Below are positions 10,399 through 18,265 of a stretch of 64,000 bases of DNA, piece by piece (position 1 is the first letter of the stretch; the number at the start of each line of letters is the position of its first letter). This DNA is from Euzebya pacifica. GTDB lineage: Bacteria > Actinomycetota > Nitriliruptoria > Euzebyales > Euzebyaceae. The DNA lies in assembly GCF_003344865.1 (NCBI RefSeq), contig NZ_CP031165.1, positions 4,655,910 through 4,719,909 on the forward strand, read 5' to 3'. Below the pieces are notes generated by a model. It saw nothing but the letters and a program-made list of their open reading frames with translations, was not told the DNA's origin and did not search any database. Position numbers and translations under genes: made by a program.

Positions 10399-11031
10399 CT
10401 AGACCAGGACCTTGCGCTCCTCGAGGTAGCCCTCCAGCTTGCGCTTGATGCGCTGGATGGCGTTGTCGATGGACTTGACCTGACGCTCGAGGCCCTCCGC
10501 GATCTCCGCGTAGGTCTCACCGTCGAGGTAGCGCTGCAGCACCTCGGCCTCGAGGTCGGACAGGATCTGCCCGAAGTAGCTGCGGATCGAGGCCATCTCG
10601 CCGCGCTGCACGATGCTGTCGGCCGGGTCCTCGCCCCCGTCGAACTGCTCACCGAGCTCGGTGTCGGAGTCCTCGTCGCTGACCTTCGCGTGCAGCGACA
10701 CATAGGAGTTCAGCGGGGCGTGCTTCTGGCGGGTCGCGGTCTTGATGGCCGTGATGATCTGCCTGACGACGCAGAGCTCGGCGAAACCGCGGAAGGACGC
10801 CTCGTGGGACGGGTCGTAGTCACGGATGGCCTTGTACAGGCCCACCATGCCCTCCTGGACCACGTCTTCCCGATCCGCCCCGACGAGGAAGTAGGAGCGG
10901 GCCTTCATGCGCACGAACCCGCGGTAACGGTCGAGCAGCTCGTCGAGCGCCTGAGAGTCCCCGTTCCAGGTCCTGGAGACGAGCTCCTCGTCGCTGGCTG
11001 CAGCACCTCCGAACGGGGTCGGCGAACCCAT
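10399..11031 (-). CDS. sigH: RNA polymerase sigma factor of the SigH/Spo0H type
   Basis: 210-aa alternative sigma factor. Region 2 contains DREDVVQEGMVGLYKAIRDYD, including the -10 recognition helix, and is followed by SFRGFAELCVVRQI. Region 4 (LSDLEAEVLQRYLDGETY then EIAEGLERQVKSIDNAI) supplies the -35 helix-turn-helix. Length and sequence fit the Bacillus sigma-H group rather than ECF factors. The ATG at 11031 is preferred because AGAGGA lies six bases upstream; an in-frame ATG at 11079 would add 16 residues without such a site. Its place next to rlmB matches the Firmicutes order rlmB-yacP-sigH. Downstream targets are unknown. Confidence 0.85.
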   Translation of the reverse strand: MGSPTPFGGAAASDEELVSRTWNGDSQALDELLDRYRGFVRMKARSYFLVGADREDVVQEGMVGLYKAIRDYDPSHEASFRGFAELCVVRQIITAIKTATRQKHAPLNSYVSLHAKVSDEDSDTELGEQFDGGEDPADSIVQRGEMASIRSYFGQILSDLEAEVLQRYLDGETYAEIAEGLERQVKSIDNAIQRIKRKLEGYLEERKVLV

Positions 11032-11287
11032 GCTGGTCCTCTGGCTGGGTACTGCTGTCGGCGGCAAGTTGCCCTCCATGAGCGGCGGCTGGTACTGCGG
11101 CGGTTCTCAGCAACTGCAAACCCCCGTTGGCAGCGCGTTGCCGAGAGTTTACGTAGTCACGACTAGTCACTGGCAAAATACCGTAAGAGTCACGAGCCGT
11201 CCATGACAGCGTTGGGATCCATCACGAGGGCATCGCGCGCCAACCGCTCGTCGGCGTGAACAAACGCGCACCCACTGCAACAACCGA

Positions 11288-12082
11288 CTACTTGCCGTGA
11301 TGACGGCGCGACCACTCGAAGGCGGTGACCGCCGTTGCCGTCGCGGCGTTCAGCGAGTCCAGCCGCCCGGCCATGGGGATGGAGACCAGGGCATCCACGC
11401 GCTCGGCGACCAGGCGGGACAGGCCCGCACCCTCCTCACCGATGACGAGCGCCACGCGTTCGTCCAGCAGCGGTTCGTCCCACACCGTCCGTGGCGCCTC
11501 TCCGGCGAGCCCCAGGGACCACAGGCCGTGGTCGCGCAGCTCCTCGACCGCACGGGTGATGTTGGTCGCGACGACGACGGGCACCCAGGACAGCGCGCCG
11601 GCGGCGGCCTTCTCGGCCGCCGGGGATGGCGACGCCGCGCGCTTGGAGCGGATCACGATGCCCCCTGCACCCGCCTGCTCGGCCACGCGTGCGATGGCAC
11701 CGAGGTTGCGCGGATCGGTCACGCCGTCGAGGACGAGGACGAGGTCTGCCGTCGCCAGGCGGTCCATGGACGCGTAGGCGAAGGGGCCCGCAAGGGCAAC
11801 GACCCCCTGGTGGCGGACCTCGCCCGTCAGCCCGTCGAGCTCGTCCCTGCTCGCGGTCCGCAGCGTCACCCCGGCATCGGCTGCGGCCTGCGCGAGGTCC
11901 GCGAGCGCGTCGACCTGCCGGGTGTCGATGATGACTGCCTCGAGGTCTCGACCTGCCCGGATCGCCTCGCGGACCGGTTGTCGCCCGGGGATCACGTAGC
12001 GGTCGGAACGTCCCGGTCCACCACGGCCTTCCTGGGATCGGCTGGGGTCGGGGCGCGCTGGTCGACGGTTGCGTGGGCTCAC
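11288..12082 (-). CDS. rlmB: 23S rRNA (guanosine-2'-O-)-methyltransferase RlmB-like (SPOUT family)
   Basis: 264-aa TrmH/SpoU-family methyltransferase expected to 2'-O-methylate 23S rRNA with SAM. After a basic, disordered start comes the substrate-binding domain (RYVIPGRQPVREAIRAG). The knotted SPOUT domain then shows LVLDGVTDPRNLGAIARVAE, ALVIGEEGAGLS and IPMAGRLDSLNAATA, the three conserved motifs. The GTG start follows GGTGGAGGC closely. It lies between the sigma-H gene and ispF/ispD, the same neighbourhood as in Mycobacterium (Rv3579c) and Bacillus. A tRNA rather than rRNA target cannot be excluded from sequence. Confidence 0.88.
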   Translation of the reverse strand: MSPRNRRPARPDPSRSQEGRGGPGRSDRYVIPGRQPVREAIRAGRDLEAVIIDTRQVDALADLAQAAADAGVTLRTASRDELDGLTGEVRHQGVVALAGPFAYASMDRLATADLVLVLDGVTDPRNLGAIARVAEQAGAGGIVIRSKRAASPSPAAEKAAAGALSWVPVVVATNITRAVEELRDHGLWSLGLAGEAPRTVWDEPLLDERVALVIGEEGAGLSRLVAERVDALVSIPMAGRLDSLNAATATAVTAFEWSRRHHGK

Positions 12083-12165
12083 GCCTCCACCGTACGACCA
12101 GGATCCGGCTGGCGTGTGCGCGTCAGCACGCAGCGTGACGTACGACCCAAGGCGTGGAAGGCCGG

Positions 12166-12171
12166 TATCCT
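12166..12171 (+). promoter_or_regulatory. Possible -10 element upstream of the 69-aa ORF
   Basis: TATCCT in the context GGCCGGTATCCTT closely resembles the GGCCCGCTATCCTTT blocks ahead of both Thr-tRNA copies. It would give a leader of about 80 nt. No clear -35 hexamer was found. Confidence 0.3.
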
Positions 12172-12256
12172 TGGTCGTTGACCGCGGGGACGGCGAGAAC
12201 AGGCGGATACGGCACGTGTTGGTGCATTACAGAAAGTATTCAAGGGTGGGTCGGTC

Positions 12257-12466
12257 GTGACCGATGAGAGGGTGATGGACTACACCCCGCCTCGTCAGAA
12301 CGTCCTGTCACGCATGCGGCAGGAGCAGGTCATCCGGCGCGTCGAGCGCCAGGCGTTCGGCTTCTCCACCACGAACTTCCACCGCAACCAGCGGCTGCAA
12401 CGCCTCGCGTTCGCGTTGCTCTCCGGCCTGGCCGTCCTCGGCCTGCTCGCGTTGGTCGTCCTCTAG
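12257..12466 (+). CDS. Small single-pass membrane protein
   Basis: Not recognised. 69 aa: a polar, basic N-terminal part (SRMRQEQVIRRVERQAFG) and one C-terminal hydrophobic helix (LAFALLSGLAVLGLLALVVL) ending at the last residue, a tail-anchored layout with N-terminus inside. The GTG start has a good purine run, AAGGGTGGG, upstream. It is the only plus-strand gene in the sigH-disA block, lying between divergent rlmB and convergent ispF; its last four bases overlap the ispF stop. Confidence 0.55.
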   Translation: MTDERVMDYTPPRQNVLSRMRQEQVIRRVERQAFGFSTTNFHRNQRLQRLAFALLSGLAVLGLLALVVL

Positions 12467-12963
12467 TCCGGAGCACGACCAGGCAGGCGTTCCACGAGGA
12501 CGACGGCCGTACAGGCGATCCCTTCGCCGCGCCCGACAAGGCCCAGGCGGTCGGTCGTCGTTGCCTTGACCGACACCGCATCGAGCGGCATCCCCAGGGC
12601 CTCGGCCGTCGCTTGCCGCATGGACGGGATGTGTGCGGCGAGGCGCGGCTGCTGGGCCAGGACGGTGGCGTCGACGTTGACCGTCCGCCAGCCATCCGCA
12701 GTCAGTCGCTCCCGCGCGCGGGCGACGAAGGTTGCGCTGTCGGCCCCCTTCGTCTCGGGTTCGTCCACGCCCACCAGCCCCCCGATGTCACCCATGGCGA
12801 CCGCACCGAGCAGCGCATCGACGACGGCGTGCAGGACCACGTCGGCGTCGCTGTGACCAGCCAGGCCCGTGGCCCCGGGGATGACCACGCCGCCCAGCAC
12901 GAGCGGACGGTCGTCGGTGGCGAACGCGTGGACGTCCACGCCCTGGCCGATGCGGATGGTCAC
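12463..12963 (-). CDS. ispF: 2-C-methyl-D-erythritol 2,4-cyclodiphosphate synthase
   Basis: 166 aa. Fifth enzyme of the MEP isoprenoid pathway, converting CDP-ME 2-phosphate to MEcPP. Zinc ligands are visible in GVDVHAF (Asp and His near residues 9-11) and in the GHSDADVVLHAVVDALLGA segment (His near 37). SVKATTTDRLGLVGRGEGI is the C-terminal substrate-binding signature. Length is standard. Its ATG overlaps the ispD stop by four bases (ATGA), so the two are translationally coupled, as in many Actinobacteria. The trimeric enzyme is cytosolic. Confidence 0.95.
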   Translation of the reverse strand: MTIRIGQGVDVHAFATDDRPLVLGGVVIPGATGLAGHSDADVVLHAVVDALLGAVAMGDIGGLVGVDEPETKGADSATFVARARERLTADGWRTVNVDATVLAQQPRLAAHIPSMRQATAEALGMPLDAVSVKATTTDRLGLVGRGEGIACTAVVLVERLPGRAPD

Positions 12964-13655
12964 TCGGGCTCCTCGGGTTCACCAGAGGCCAGGAAGGCCT
13001 CGGCAAGCAGCAGGTCGTCTGGATAGGTCACTTTCAGGTAGCGGGCGCGACCCGGGACCAACACGACCGTGCCACCGCCCGCCTCGACGAGCGCGAGGTC
13101 GTCGGTGGCGTCGTCGCCTCGGGCGTGGGCGGCACGCAGCACGTCGGCGCGGAACACCTGCGGGGTCTGCACGGCTCGCAGGGCCGAGCGGTCCACGGTG
13201 CGGGTCACCACCTCACCGTCGGCGACTTCCTTCAGGGTGTCGGTGACCGGCAGGGCCGGGGCCGACGCGTCGGCGCCACCCACCACGGCGGCGACGGCCC
13301 GGCGCAGGGCCGCGGCATCCACCAGCGGGCGGGCAGCGTCGTGGACCGCGATCACGTCCACCGACCCCAACGCGTCGATGCCGGCAGCCACCGAGCCGGT
13401 CCGGGTGGCCCCGCCGGGAACGATCCGTGCTGCGGTTCCCGACCGCTCGACCTGGACCCCGGCCTCGGCCATGTGGCCGGGTGGTCCCACGACGACGACT
13501 TCGTGGGCAGCCGACGCGAGGCGGTCGAGGGCATGGGCGAGCAGGCTGCGTCCGCCGAGGCGCACGAACGCCTTGGGATGGTCGTGGCCGAGCCGTGTGC
13601 CCGAACCTGCGGCCACGATCACGAGCCCGACGCGGATGGCCGGGCCGGCCGTCAC
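12960..13655 (-). CDS. ispD: 2-C-methyl-D-erythritol 4-phosphate cytidylyltransferase
   Basis: 231 aa. Third MEP-pathway enzyme, joining MEP to CTP. The nucleotide-binding loop VIVAAGSGTRLGHDHPK is near the N-terminus; IAVHDAARPLV and VQTPQVFRADVL are further signatures. The GTG start overlaps the stop of the PIN/TRAM gene (GTGA) and its own stop overlaps the ispF start (ATGA), so the PIN/TRAM-ispD-ispF unit is tightly coupled. The same order occurs as yacL-ispD-ispF in Bacillus. Confidence 0.95.
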   Translation of the reverse strand: MTAGPAIRVGLVIVAAGSGTRLGHDHPKAFVRLGGRSLLAHALDRLASAAHEVVVVGPPGHMAEAGVQVERSGTAARIVPGGATRTGSVAAGIDALGSVDVIAVHDAARPLVDAAALRRAVAAVVGGADASAPALPVTDTLKEVADGEVVTRTVDRSALRAVQTPQVFRADVLRAAHARGDDATDDLALVEAGGGTVVLVPGRARYLKVTYPDDLLLAEAFLASGEPEEPE

Positions 13656-14773
13656 CCGGCGTCGCCCCGCAGAAGCCGTGGCCGCGGCGTCGGATCGTCG
13701 GCCTCGAGCAACGACGCGAAGAGCATCCGGCCACGTGAGGTCGACACGATGCTGGTCACCTCCACCGACAGGGCCTCACCGATGCGGTCGGCGGTCTGCT
13801 CGACGACCACCATGGTGCCGTCGGGCAGGTAGCCGACACCCTGCCCCTCCTCTCGTCCGCGCTTCGCCACGGTGAGCGGCAGCACCTGTCCGGGCAGCAC
13901 CGGCGGACGGAGGCTCTCGGCAAGGCTGTGGAGGTTTCGCACCGGGATGCCCTGGACCTCTGCGACGCGTGCGAGGTTGCCGTCCGTCGTCACCAACGGT
14001 GTGTTGCGAAGGCGGGCGAGCTTCAGCAGCTTGGTGTCGACCTCCTCCCCACCGGGGTCGTCCTCCAGCACCTCGACACCGATCGAGGACAGGCGCTGGA
14101 GCGAGGCCAGGGCGTCGAGGCCGCGCTGTCCCCTCCCCCGTCGTTCCGGTTCGGCGGAGTCAGCCAGACCCTGCAGCTCGTAGAGGACGAACTCCGGGAC
14201 GAGCAGGATCCCCTCCATCCATCCACCACGGCAGACGTCGACCAGGCGACCATCGACCAGCGCGGACGTGTCGATGAGCTTGTAGGCGGATCCACGTGCC
14301 CGGCCGCTGCTGGAGGGCAGGCGCCCACCAGCGCCGAGGAACCGCAGGAGGTCGCCGGCACGGCTGCGTCCGAGGCGCATCCCGGCCCACGCCATCGTCG
14401 CCATCACGATGACCGCCATCGGGACGGTGAAGGCCTTGCCGCCGAACAACAGCACCGGCCAGGTGACCCCGGCGGCGATGACGAGCCCCAGCAGCATGCC
14501 GGCCGTGCCGGCCACGATCTCGCTGGCCGACACCTCCTGCAGCGTCTGCTCGACGTCGGAGATCCGTCCCTGGGCGAACCGGCCGAGGACCCCGCCGACG
14601 ACGTAGCCGACGCCTGCGCCGAGTGCCGTCAGGACGAGCTGACCCGCCCCTTCGTCGGCCCCCATGCGGGCGGAGACGTCCAGGGCAACGGCGGTCGCGA
14701 GGACCACCACCGCCAGCCGGATCAGCTCGACGAAAACGACGCCGCCCGGGACGTCAGACGAGGACCGTGCCAT
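13652..14773 (-). CDS. PIN/TRAM-domain membrane protein (YacL family)
   Basis: 373 aa. Four membrane segments in the first ~140 residues are followed by a PIN nuclease-fold domain (KLIDTSALVDGRLVDVC with the first acidic residues; LVTTDGNLARVAEVQGI with later ones). A C-terminal TRAM-type RNA-binding domain (LPLTVAKRGREEGQGVGYLPDGTMVVVE) completes the family layout. Function is not settled; a membrane-tethered ribonuclease is likely from the fold. The ATG at 14773 gives the usual N-terminus, whereas longer readings enter the carD region. It is the first gene of the unit with ispD and ispF, 47 bp after carD. Confidence 0.85.
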   Translation of the reverse strand: MARSSSDVPGGVVFVELIRLAVVVLATAVALDVSARMGADEGAGQLVLTALGAGVGYVVGGVLGRFAQGRISDVEQTLQEVSASEIVAGTAGMLLGLVIAAGVTWPVLLFGGKAFTVPMAVIVMATMAWAGMRLGRSRAGDLLRFLGAGGRLPSSSGRARGSAYKLIDTSALVDGRLVDVCRGGWMEGILLVPEFVLYELQGLADSAEPERRGRGQRGLDALASLQRLSSIGVEVLEDDPGGEEVDTKLLKLARLRNTPLVTTDGNLARVAEVQGIPVRNLHSLAESLRPPVLPGQVLPLTVAKRGREEGQGVGYLPDGTMVVVEQTADRIGEALSVEVTSIVSTSRGRMLFASLLEADDPTPRPRLLRGDAG

Positions 14774-14820
14774 GTCTGAACCGTCTCCGGGCGGGGTGTT
14801 CGCTGACGTGGGCGTGAGCC

Positions 14821-15303
14821 CTACGCGGTGAGGACGTCGTCGAGGTAGGCCTCGGCGTCCTCGTCGGACTTGTCGAGTGCAGCAGCGAGCTCGGACACGA
14901 GCACCTGCCGGGCCTTGGAGAGCATGCGCTTCTCCCCGGCGCTGAGGCCCTTGTCGCACTCGCGGAGGGCAAGGTCACGAACGACCTCGGAAACCCTCAT
15001 GATGTCGCCGCCCTTGAGCTTCTCGTTGTTCGCCTTGAAGCGACGCGACCAGTTGGTCGGGACCTTCGCCCCGCGCATCGAGAGGACCTCGATGACCTTC
15101 TTGATCTGTGCGTCATCGCACACCTGGCGGATGCCGACCTCGTCCGTCTGGTCAGCCGGGACCTTGATCGTCAGGTCTCCGTAGGTCAGTCGCAGGACCA
15201 GATATGACCGTTCCTCCCCCAGCAGCTTCCGCGTCTCCTCACGCTCGATCACTGCGGCGCCGTGATGCGGATACACAACAGTGTCGCCAACGGTGTAGGT
15301 CAT
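14821..15303 (-). CDS. carD: CarD family transcription regulator
   Basis: 160 aa. CarD binds the RNA polymerase beta subunit and stabilises open promoter complexes, notably at rRNA promoters. The N-terminal RNAP-interaction domain reads YTVGDTVVYPHHGAAVIE with YLVLRLTYGDLTIKVP. The C-terminal helical DNA-binding domain contains NWSRRFKANNEKLKGGD and LSAGEKRMLSKARQVL. The ATG is preceded by AGGGGAAG. It lies between disA and the PIN/TRAM-isp genes; in Mycobacterium carD (Rv3583c) also directly precedes ispD-ispF. Confidence 0.95.
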   Translation of the reverse strand: MTYTVGDTVVYPHHGAAVIEREETRKLLGEERSYLVLRLTYGDLTIKVPADQTDEVGIRQVCDDAQIKKVIEVLSMRGAKVPTNWSRRFKANNEKLKGGDIMRVSEVVRDLALRECDKGLSAGEKRMLSKARQVLVSELAAALDKSDEDAEAYLDDVLTA

Positions 15304-15394
15304 ATGCACTTCCCCTGTCCGACTCGGGTGGACGTTTCTCGCGGCTGGTCGGCGGGCAGCCTGAGCTGATCCGAGCCGACTAGTGCGAACCCTT

Positions 15395-15424
15395 ACTGTA
15401 CCACGGAACAGGAGGGGCAACCAA
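15395..15424 (-). promoter_or_regulatory. Putative carD promoter
   Basis: On the minus strand TTGGTT (15424-15419) and TACAGT (15400-15395) are 18 bp apart, about 90 bp before the carD start. The -10 fits TANNNT and the -35 shares TTG with consensus. Not tested. Confidence 0.4.
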
Positions 15425-15449
15425 ATCAAAAGTGCTGGTCAGACGCCTA

Positions 15450-15485
15450 CGAAGCGGTGAACCCGTCATGAACGGACCCGCTTCG
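15450..15485 (-). terminator. Hairpin after disA
   Basis: Arms CGAAGCGG and CCGCTTCG enclose a further short stem, CCGT/ACGG, around CATGA. It lies 75 bp past the disA stop and before the carD promoter. There is no adjacent T-run, so it is a terminator by position and stem strength only. Confidence 0.4.
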
Positions 15486-15559
15486 ACGGACGGTTCGCAC
15501 ACCCTCCGAAAGAACCTTGGGACACAACGTCATGTGCGTCGTTGTCAATGGCCGATGGG

Positions 15560-16654
15560 TCAGGCGTATCGTTCGAGGATGCTGGACTCGGCCAGGCGGG
15601 CGAGGCCTTCCTTGATCGCCCGGGCGCGCGTCTCACCTATGCCGTCGACCGTACCGAGGTCCTCCAGGGTGGCGTCGAGCAGGTGGTCGACGCTGGAGAA
15701 CTTGTCCACCAGCTTCTCCACGATCTGATCGGGCAGGCGAGGGATGCGCGACAGCAGCCGGTACCCGCGGGCCGTGACCGGACGTTCGTCGCCCTGTTCG
15801 GCCGGGGAGTAGCCCAGGGCCCGAGCGACCTTGCCGTGCTCCAGCAGCTCGGCGTCGTCGAGCGCGGCCAGGGACTCCATGACCTTGGAGACCTTGCGGC
15901 GACGGTCGGCGAGGTAGTCGGCGACCACGAGCTCGCGTTCGGACTCCACGCCCAGCAGGAGCTCGTCGAGCTGCAGCTGGAGGAGCCGACCCTCGGTGCC
16001 GAGCTCTGCGACCGCGTGCTCGATCTCCTCGGAGATGCGGGCGACGCGTTCGGCGCGCTGCAGGACCTGCACCACGTTGCCGAGCGTGACGACGTTCTCG
16101 ATCTCCAGGGCGGAGAGGGCCGCCGACACCTCGTCGAGGCGGTTGCGGTACCGCTCGAGGGTGGCAAGGGCCTGGTTCGCGCGGAACATGATGGAGGACA
16201 GCTCCTCCAGCACGTGCTTGTGACCGCCGACGTAGACCGAGACGATCTGCATGGACTCCGACACGCTGATGACCGGGATGTTGGTCTGCTTCGCCATGCG
16301 ATCGGCGGTGCGGTGCCGGGTACCCGTTTCCATCGTGGGGATGCCGGAGTCGGGCACGAGGTGGACGTTGGCCCACAGGATGTTCTCGCAGGCGTTGTCG
16401 ATGAGGATGGCGCCGTCCATCTTGGCGACCTCCGACAGGTGCTGGGCCGTCAGCTTGGCCTTCAGCTGGAAGCCGCCGGACCGCAGCTCCTCCATCTGCT
16501 TGTCGTAGCCAAGGACGATCAGGGCGCCCTTTCCGGCCTTGATGATCCGCTCGATTCCCGCGCGCAGAACCGTTCCTGGTGCGACCTGCTGGAGCATGTC
16601 CACCAGGGCATCGTCACGTTCTGCCACAGCTCTCCCTCTCTCGACCGCGGCCAT
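15560..16654 (-). CDS. disA: DNA integrity scanning protein, diadenylate cyclase
   Basis: 364 aa from the ATG at 16654. DisA makes c-di-AMP from two ATP and responds to branched DNA. The DAC domain carries both catalytic motifs, MDGAILIDN and TGTRHRTADRM. A long helical spine (SALEIENVVTLGNV onward) follows, then a C-terminal helix-hairpin-helix region (LEDLGTVDGIGETRARAIKEGLARL) that binds DNA. A GTG 18 bases upstream is an alternative start. radA, which precedes disA in Bacillus and Mycobacterium, is not adjacent here; nhaA is instead. No c-di-AMP phosphodiesterase is seen in the window. Confidence 0.95.
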   Translation of the reverse strand: MAAVERGRAVAERDDALVDMLQQVAPGTVLRAGIERIIKAGKGALIVLGYDKQMEELRSGGFQLKAKLTAQHLSEVAKMDGAILIDNACENILWANVHLVPDSGIPTMETGTRHRTADRMAKQTNIPVISVSESMQIVSVYVGGHKHVLEELSSIMFRANQALATLERYRNRLDEVSAALSALEIENVVTLGNVVQVLQRAERVARISEEIEHAVAELGTEGRLLQLQLDELLLGVESERELVVADYLADRRRKVSKVMESLAALDDAELLEHGKVARALGYSPAEQGDERPVTARGYRLLSRIPRLPDQIVEKLVDKFSSVDHLLDATLEDLGTVDGIGETRARAIKEGLARLAESSILERYA

Positions 16655-16740
16655 GATACCCACGCCTCGCACGACGTCGGGCAGGGTGATCGCTCAACCC
16701 TGCCCGAGACGTGTGCGGACGACCCGCGGTTGCGGGATCG

Positions 16741-18141
16741 TCAGGCAGTCGTCTTGCGCGCGGCCAGGGCCGTGTAGCCGAGGATGCCTGCGGTGATGGA
16801 CGCCGCGAGGATGCCGACCTTGGCCTCGTCGACGAGCACCGGGTCGCTGAACGCCAGTCCGGAGATGAAGATCGACACGGTGAACCCGACGCCGGCCAGC
16901 AGGCCGACACCGGCCATCTCCAGCCAGCCCACGCCACGCGGCAGCTTCGCCACGCCCGAACGGATGACGAGGAAGGACGCCGCCATGACACCCAGCGGCT
17001 TGCCGAGCACCAGGCCGACGATGACGCCCAGCGGCACGGGGTCGGTCAGGAGGGCGCCGAAGGAGTCACCCGACAGCTCCACACCGGCGTTGGCCAGCGC
17101 GAACAACGGAAGGATCACGAAGGCCGACCACGGGTGCAGGCGGTGCTCCCAGATGCGCAGGGGGGACACCGCGTCGCGGGAGACGACCGCGATGTTCTCC
17201 AGCTCGTTCTGCTCGGTCTCGTCGGCGACGCCGTCCTCCGGCCGCGAACGCAGGCGGGTGAGCCGGTCGTGGATCAGGCCCAGGACCGCCGAGGGCGGGT
17301 GCAGGGGGAAGGCGGGGGTCAGCAGCCCGAGGATCACACCGGCGATGGTGGCGTGGACGCCGGACTCGAAGACGGCGAGCCACAGGAACGCGGCTAGCAG
17401 GACGTAGGGGACGATCGCGTAGACCTTCAGGCGCTGGAGGACCACGATCGCCACGACGGCGAGGGCTGCGGCCCCGAGCCAACCGAAGTTCAGGCTGGAG
17501 GTGTAGAAGACGGCGATGACCAGGATCGCGCCGATGTCGTCGACGATCGCAAGGGTCAGCAGGAAGACGCGCAGGCTGGCAGGCGCTCGCTTGCCGACCA
17601 GCGCCAGGATCCCGACGGCGAAGGCGATGTCGGTGGCCATGGGGATGCCCCAGCCGTTCGCCCCCTCGCCACCGAGGTTGATGCCGACGTAGAGCAGCGC
17701 GGGGATGATCATCCCACCGAACGCCGCGGCGATGGGCAGCGCGGCGCGGCGAGGGTCCTTCAGGTCACCGTGGACCAGCTCGCGCTTGATCTCCAGGCCT
17801 GCGACGAAGAAGAACACCGCCATCAGCAGGTCGTTGATCCAGTGCTCCACGGACTCGTCGAGGACGAGGAAGCCCAGGTCGATCGTGATGTGGTGGTCGA
17901 CGAACGCGTGGTAGCTCTCCGCGAACGGACCGTTAGCCCAGATGAGCGCGACCGCTGCCGCGAGGACGAGGACGATGCCGCCCGAGGCCTCGGTGTGCAG
18001 GAACTGCTGGAGCGGCTGCACGATCCTTCGTGCGCTGATCCGGTCGCTGTCTGCGTACGACCGACTGAGGCTCGAGGCCGGTTCGGTCTTCTTGTCGAGG
18101 TCGCTGGTCACATCTTCACCGCGGGTGATCGTGTCCGACAC
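16741..18141 (-). CDS. nhaA: Na+/H+ antiporter NhaA
   Basis: 466-aa inner-membrane antiporter exchanging Na+ or Li+ for protons, with about 12 helices. The paired ion-binding aspartates are in LAIVDDIGAI; MAVFFFVAGLEIKRELV and GWGIPMATDIAFAVG are family signatures. A ~45-residue hydrophilic N-terminal extension and a cytoplasmic insertion around RLRSRPEDGVADETEQNE are longer than in E. coli NhaA (388 aa), as is usual in Actinobacteria. The GTG at 18141 has AGGAG nine bases upstream. It is 86 bp ahead of disA on the same strand. Confidence 0.93.
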   Translation of the reverse strand: MSDTITRGEDVTSDLDKKTEPASSLSRSYADSDRISARRIVQPLQQFLHTEASGGIVLVLAAAVALIWANGPFAESYHAFVDHHITIDLGFLVLDESVEHWINDLLMAVFFFVAGLEIKRELVHGDLKDPRRAALPIAAAFGGMIIPALLYVGINLGGEGANGWGIPMATDIAFAVGILALVGKRAPASLRVFLLTLAIVDDIGAILVIAVFYTSSLNFGWLGAAALAVVAIVVLQRLKVYAIVPYVLLAAFLWLAVFESGVHATIAGVILGLLTPAFPLHPPSAVLGLIHDRLTRLRSRPEDGVADETEQNELENIAVVSRDAVSPLRIWEHRLHPWSAFVILPLFALANAGVELSGDSFGALLTDPVPLGVIVGLVLGKPLGVMAASFLVIRSGVAKLPRGVGWLEMAGVGLLAGVGFTVSIFISGLAFSDPVLVDEAKVGILAASITAGILGYTALAARKTTA

Positions 18142-18265
18142 TGCAGGCTCCTGATTGCGCTGGGCCCGCACATTCAGGCCGTCGGAATCTGGTCGGCATG
18201 CACCCCGCCGAGCTTAGCGTGCGGGGGTGATCCAGTAGAAGCTCAGTGCCCACGGTTCGGGGGAT

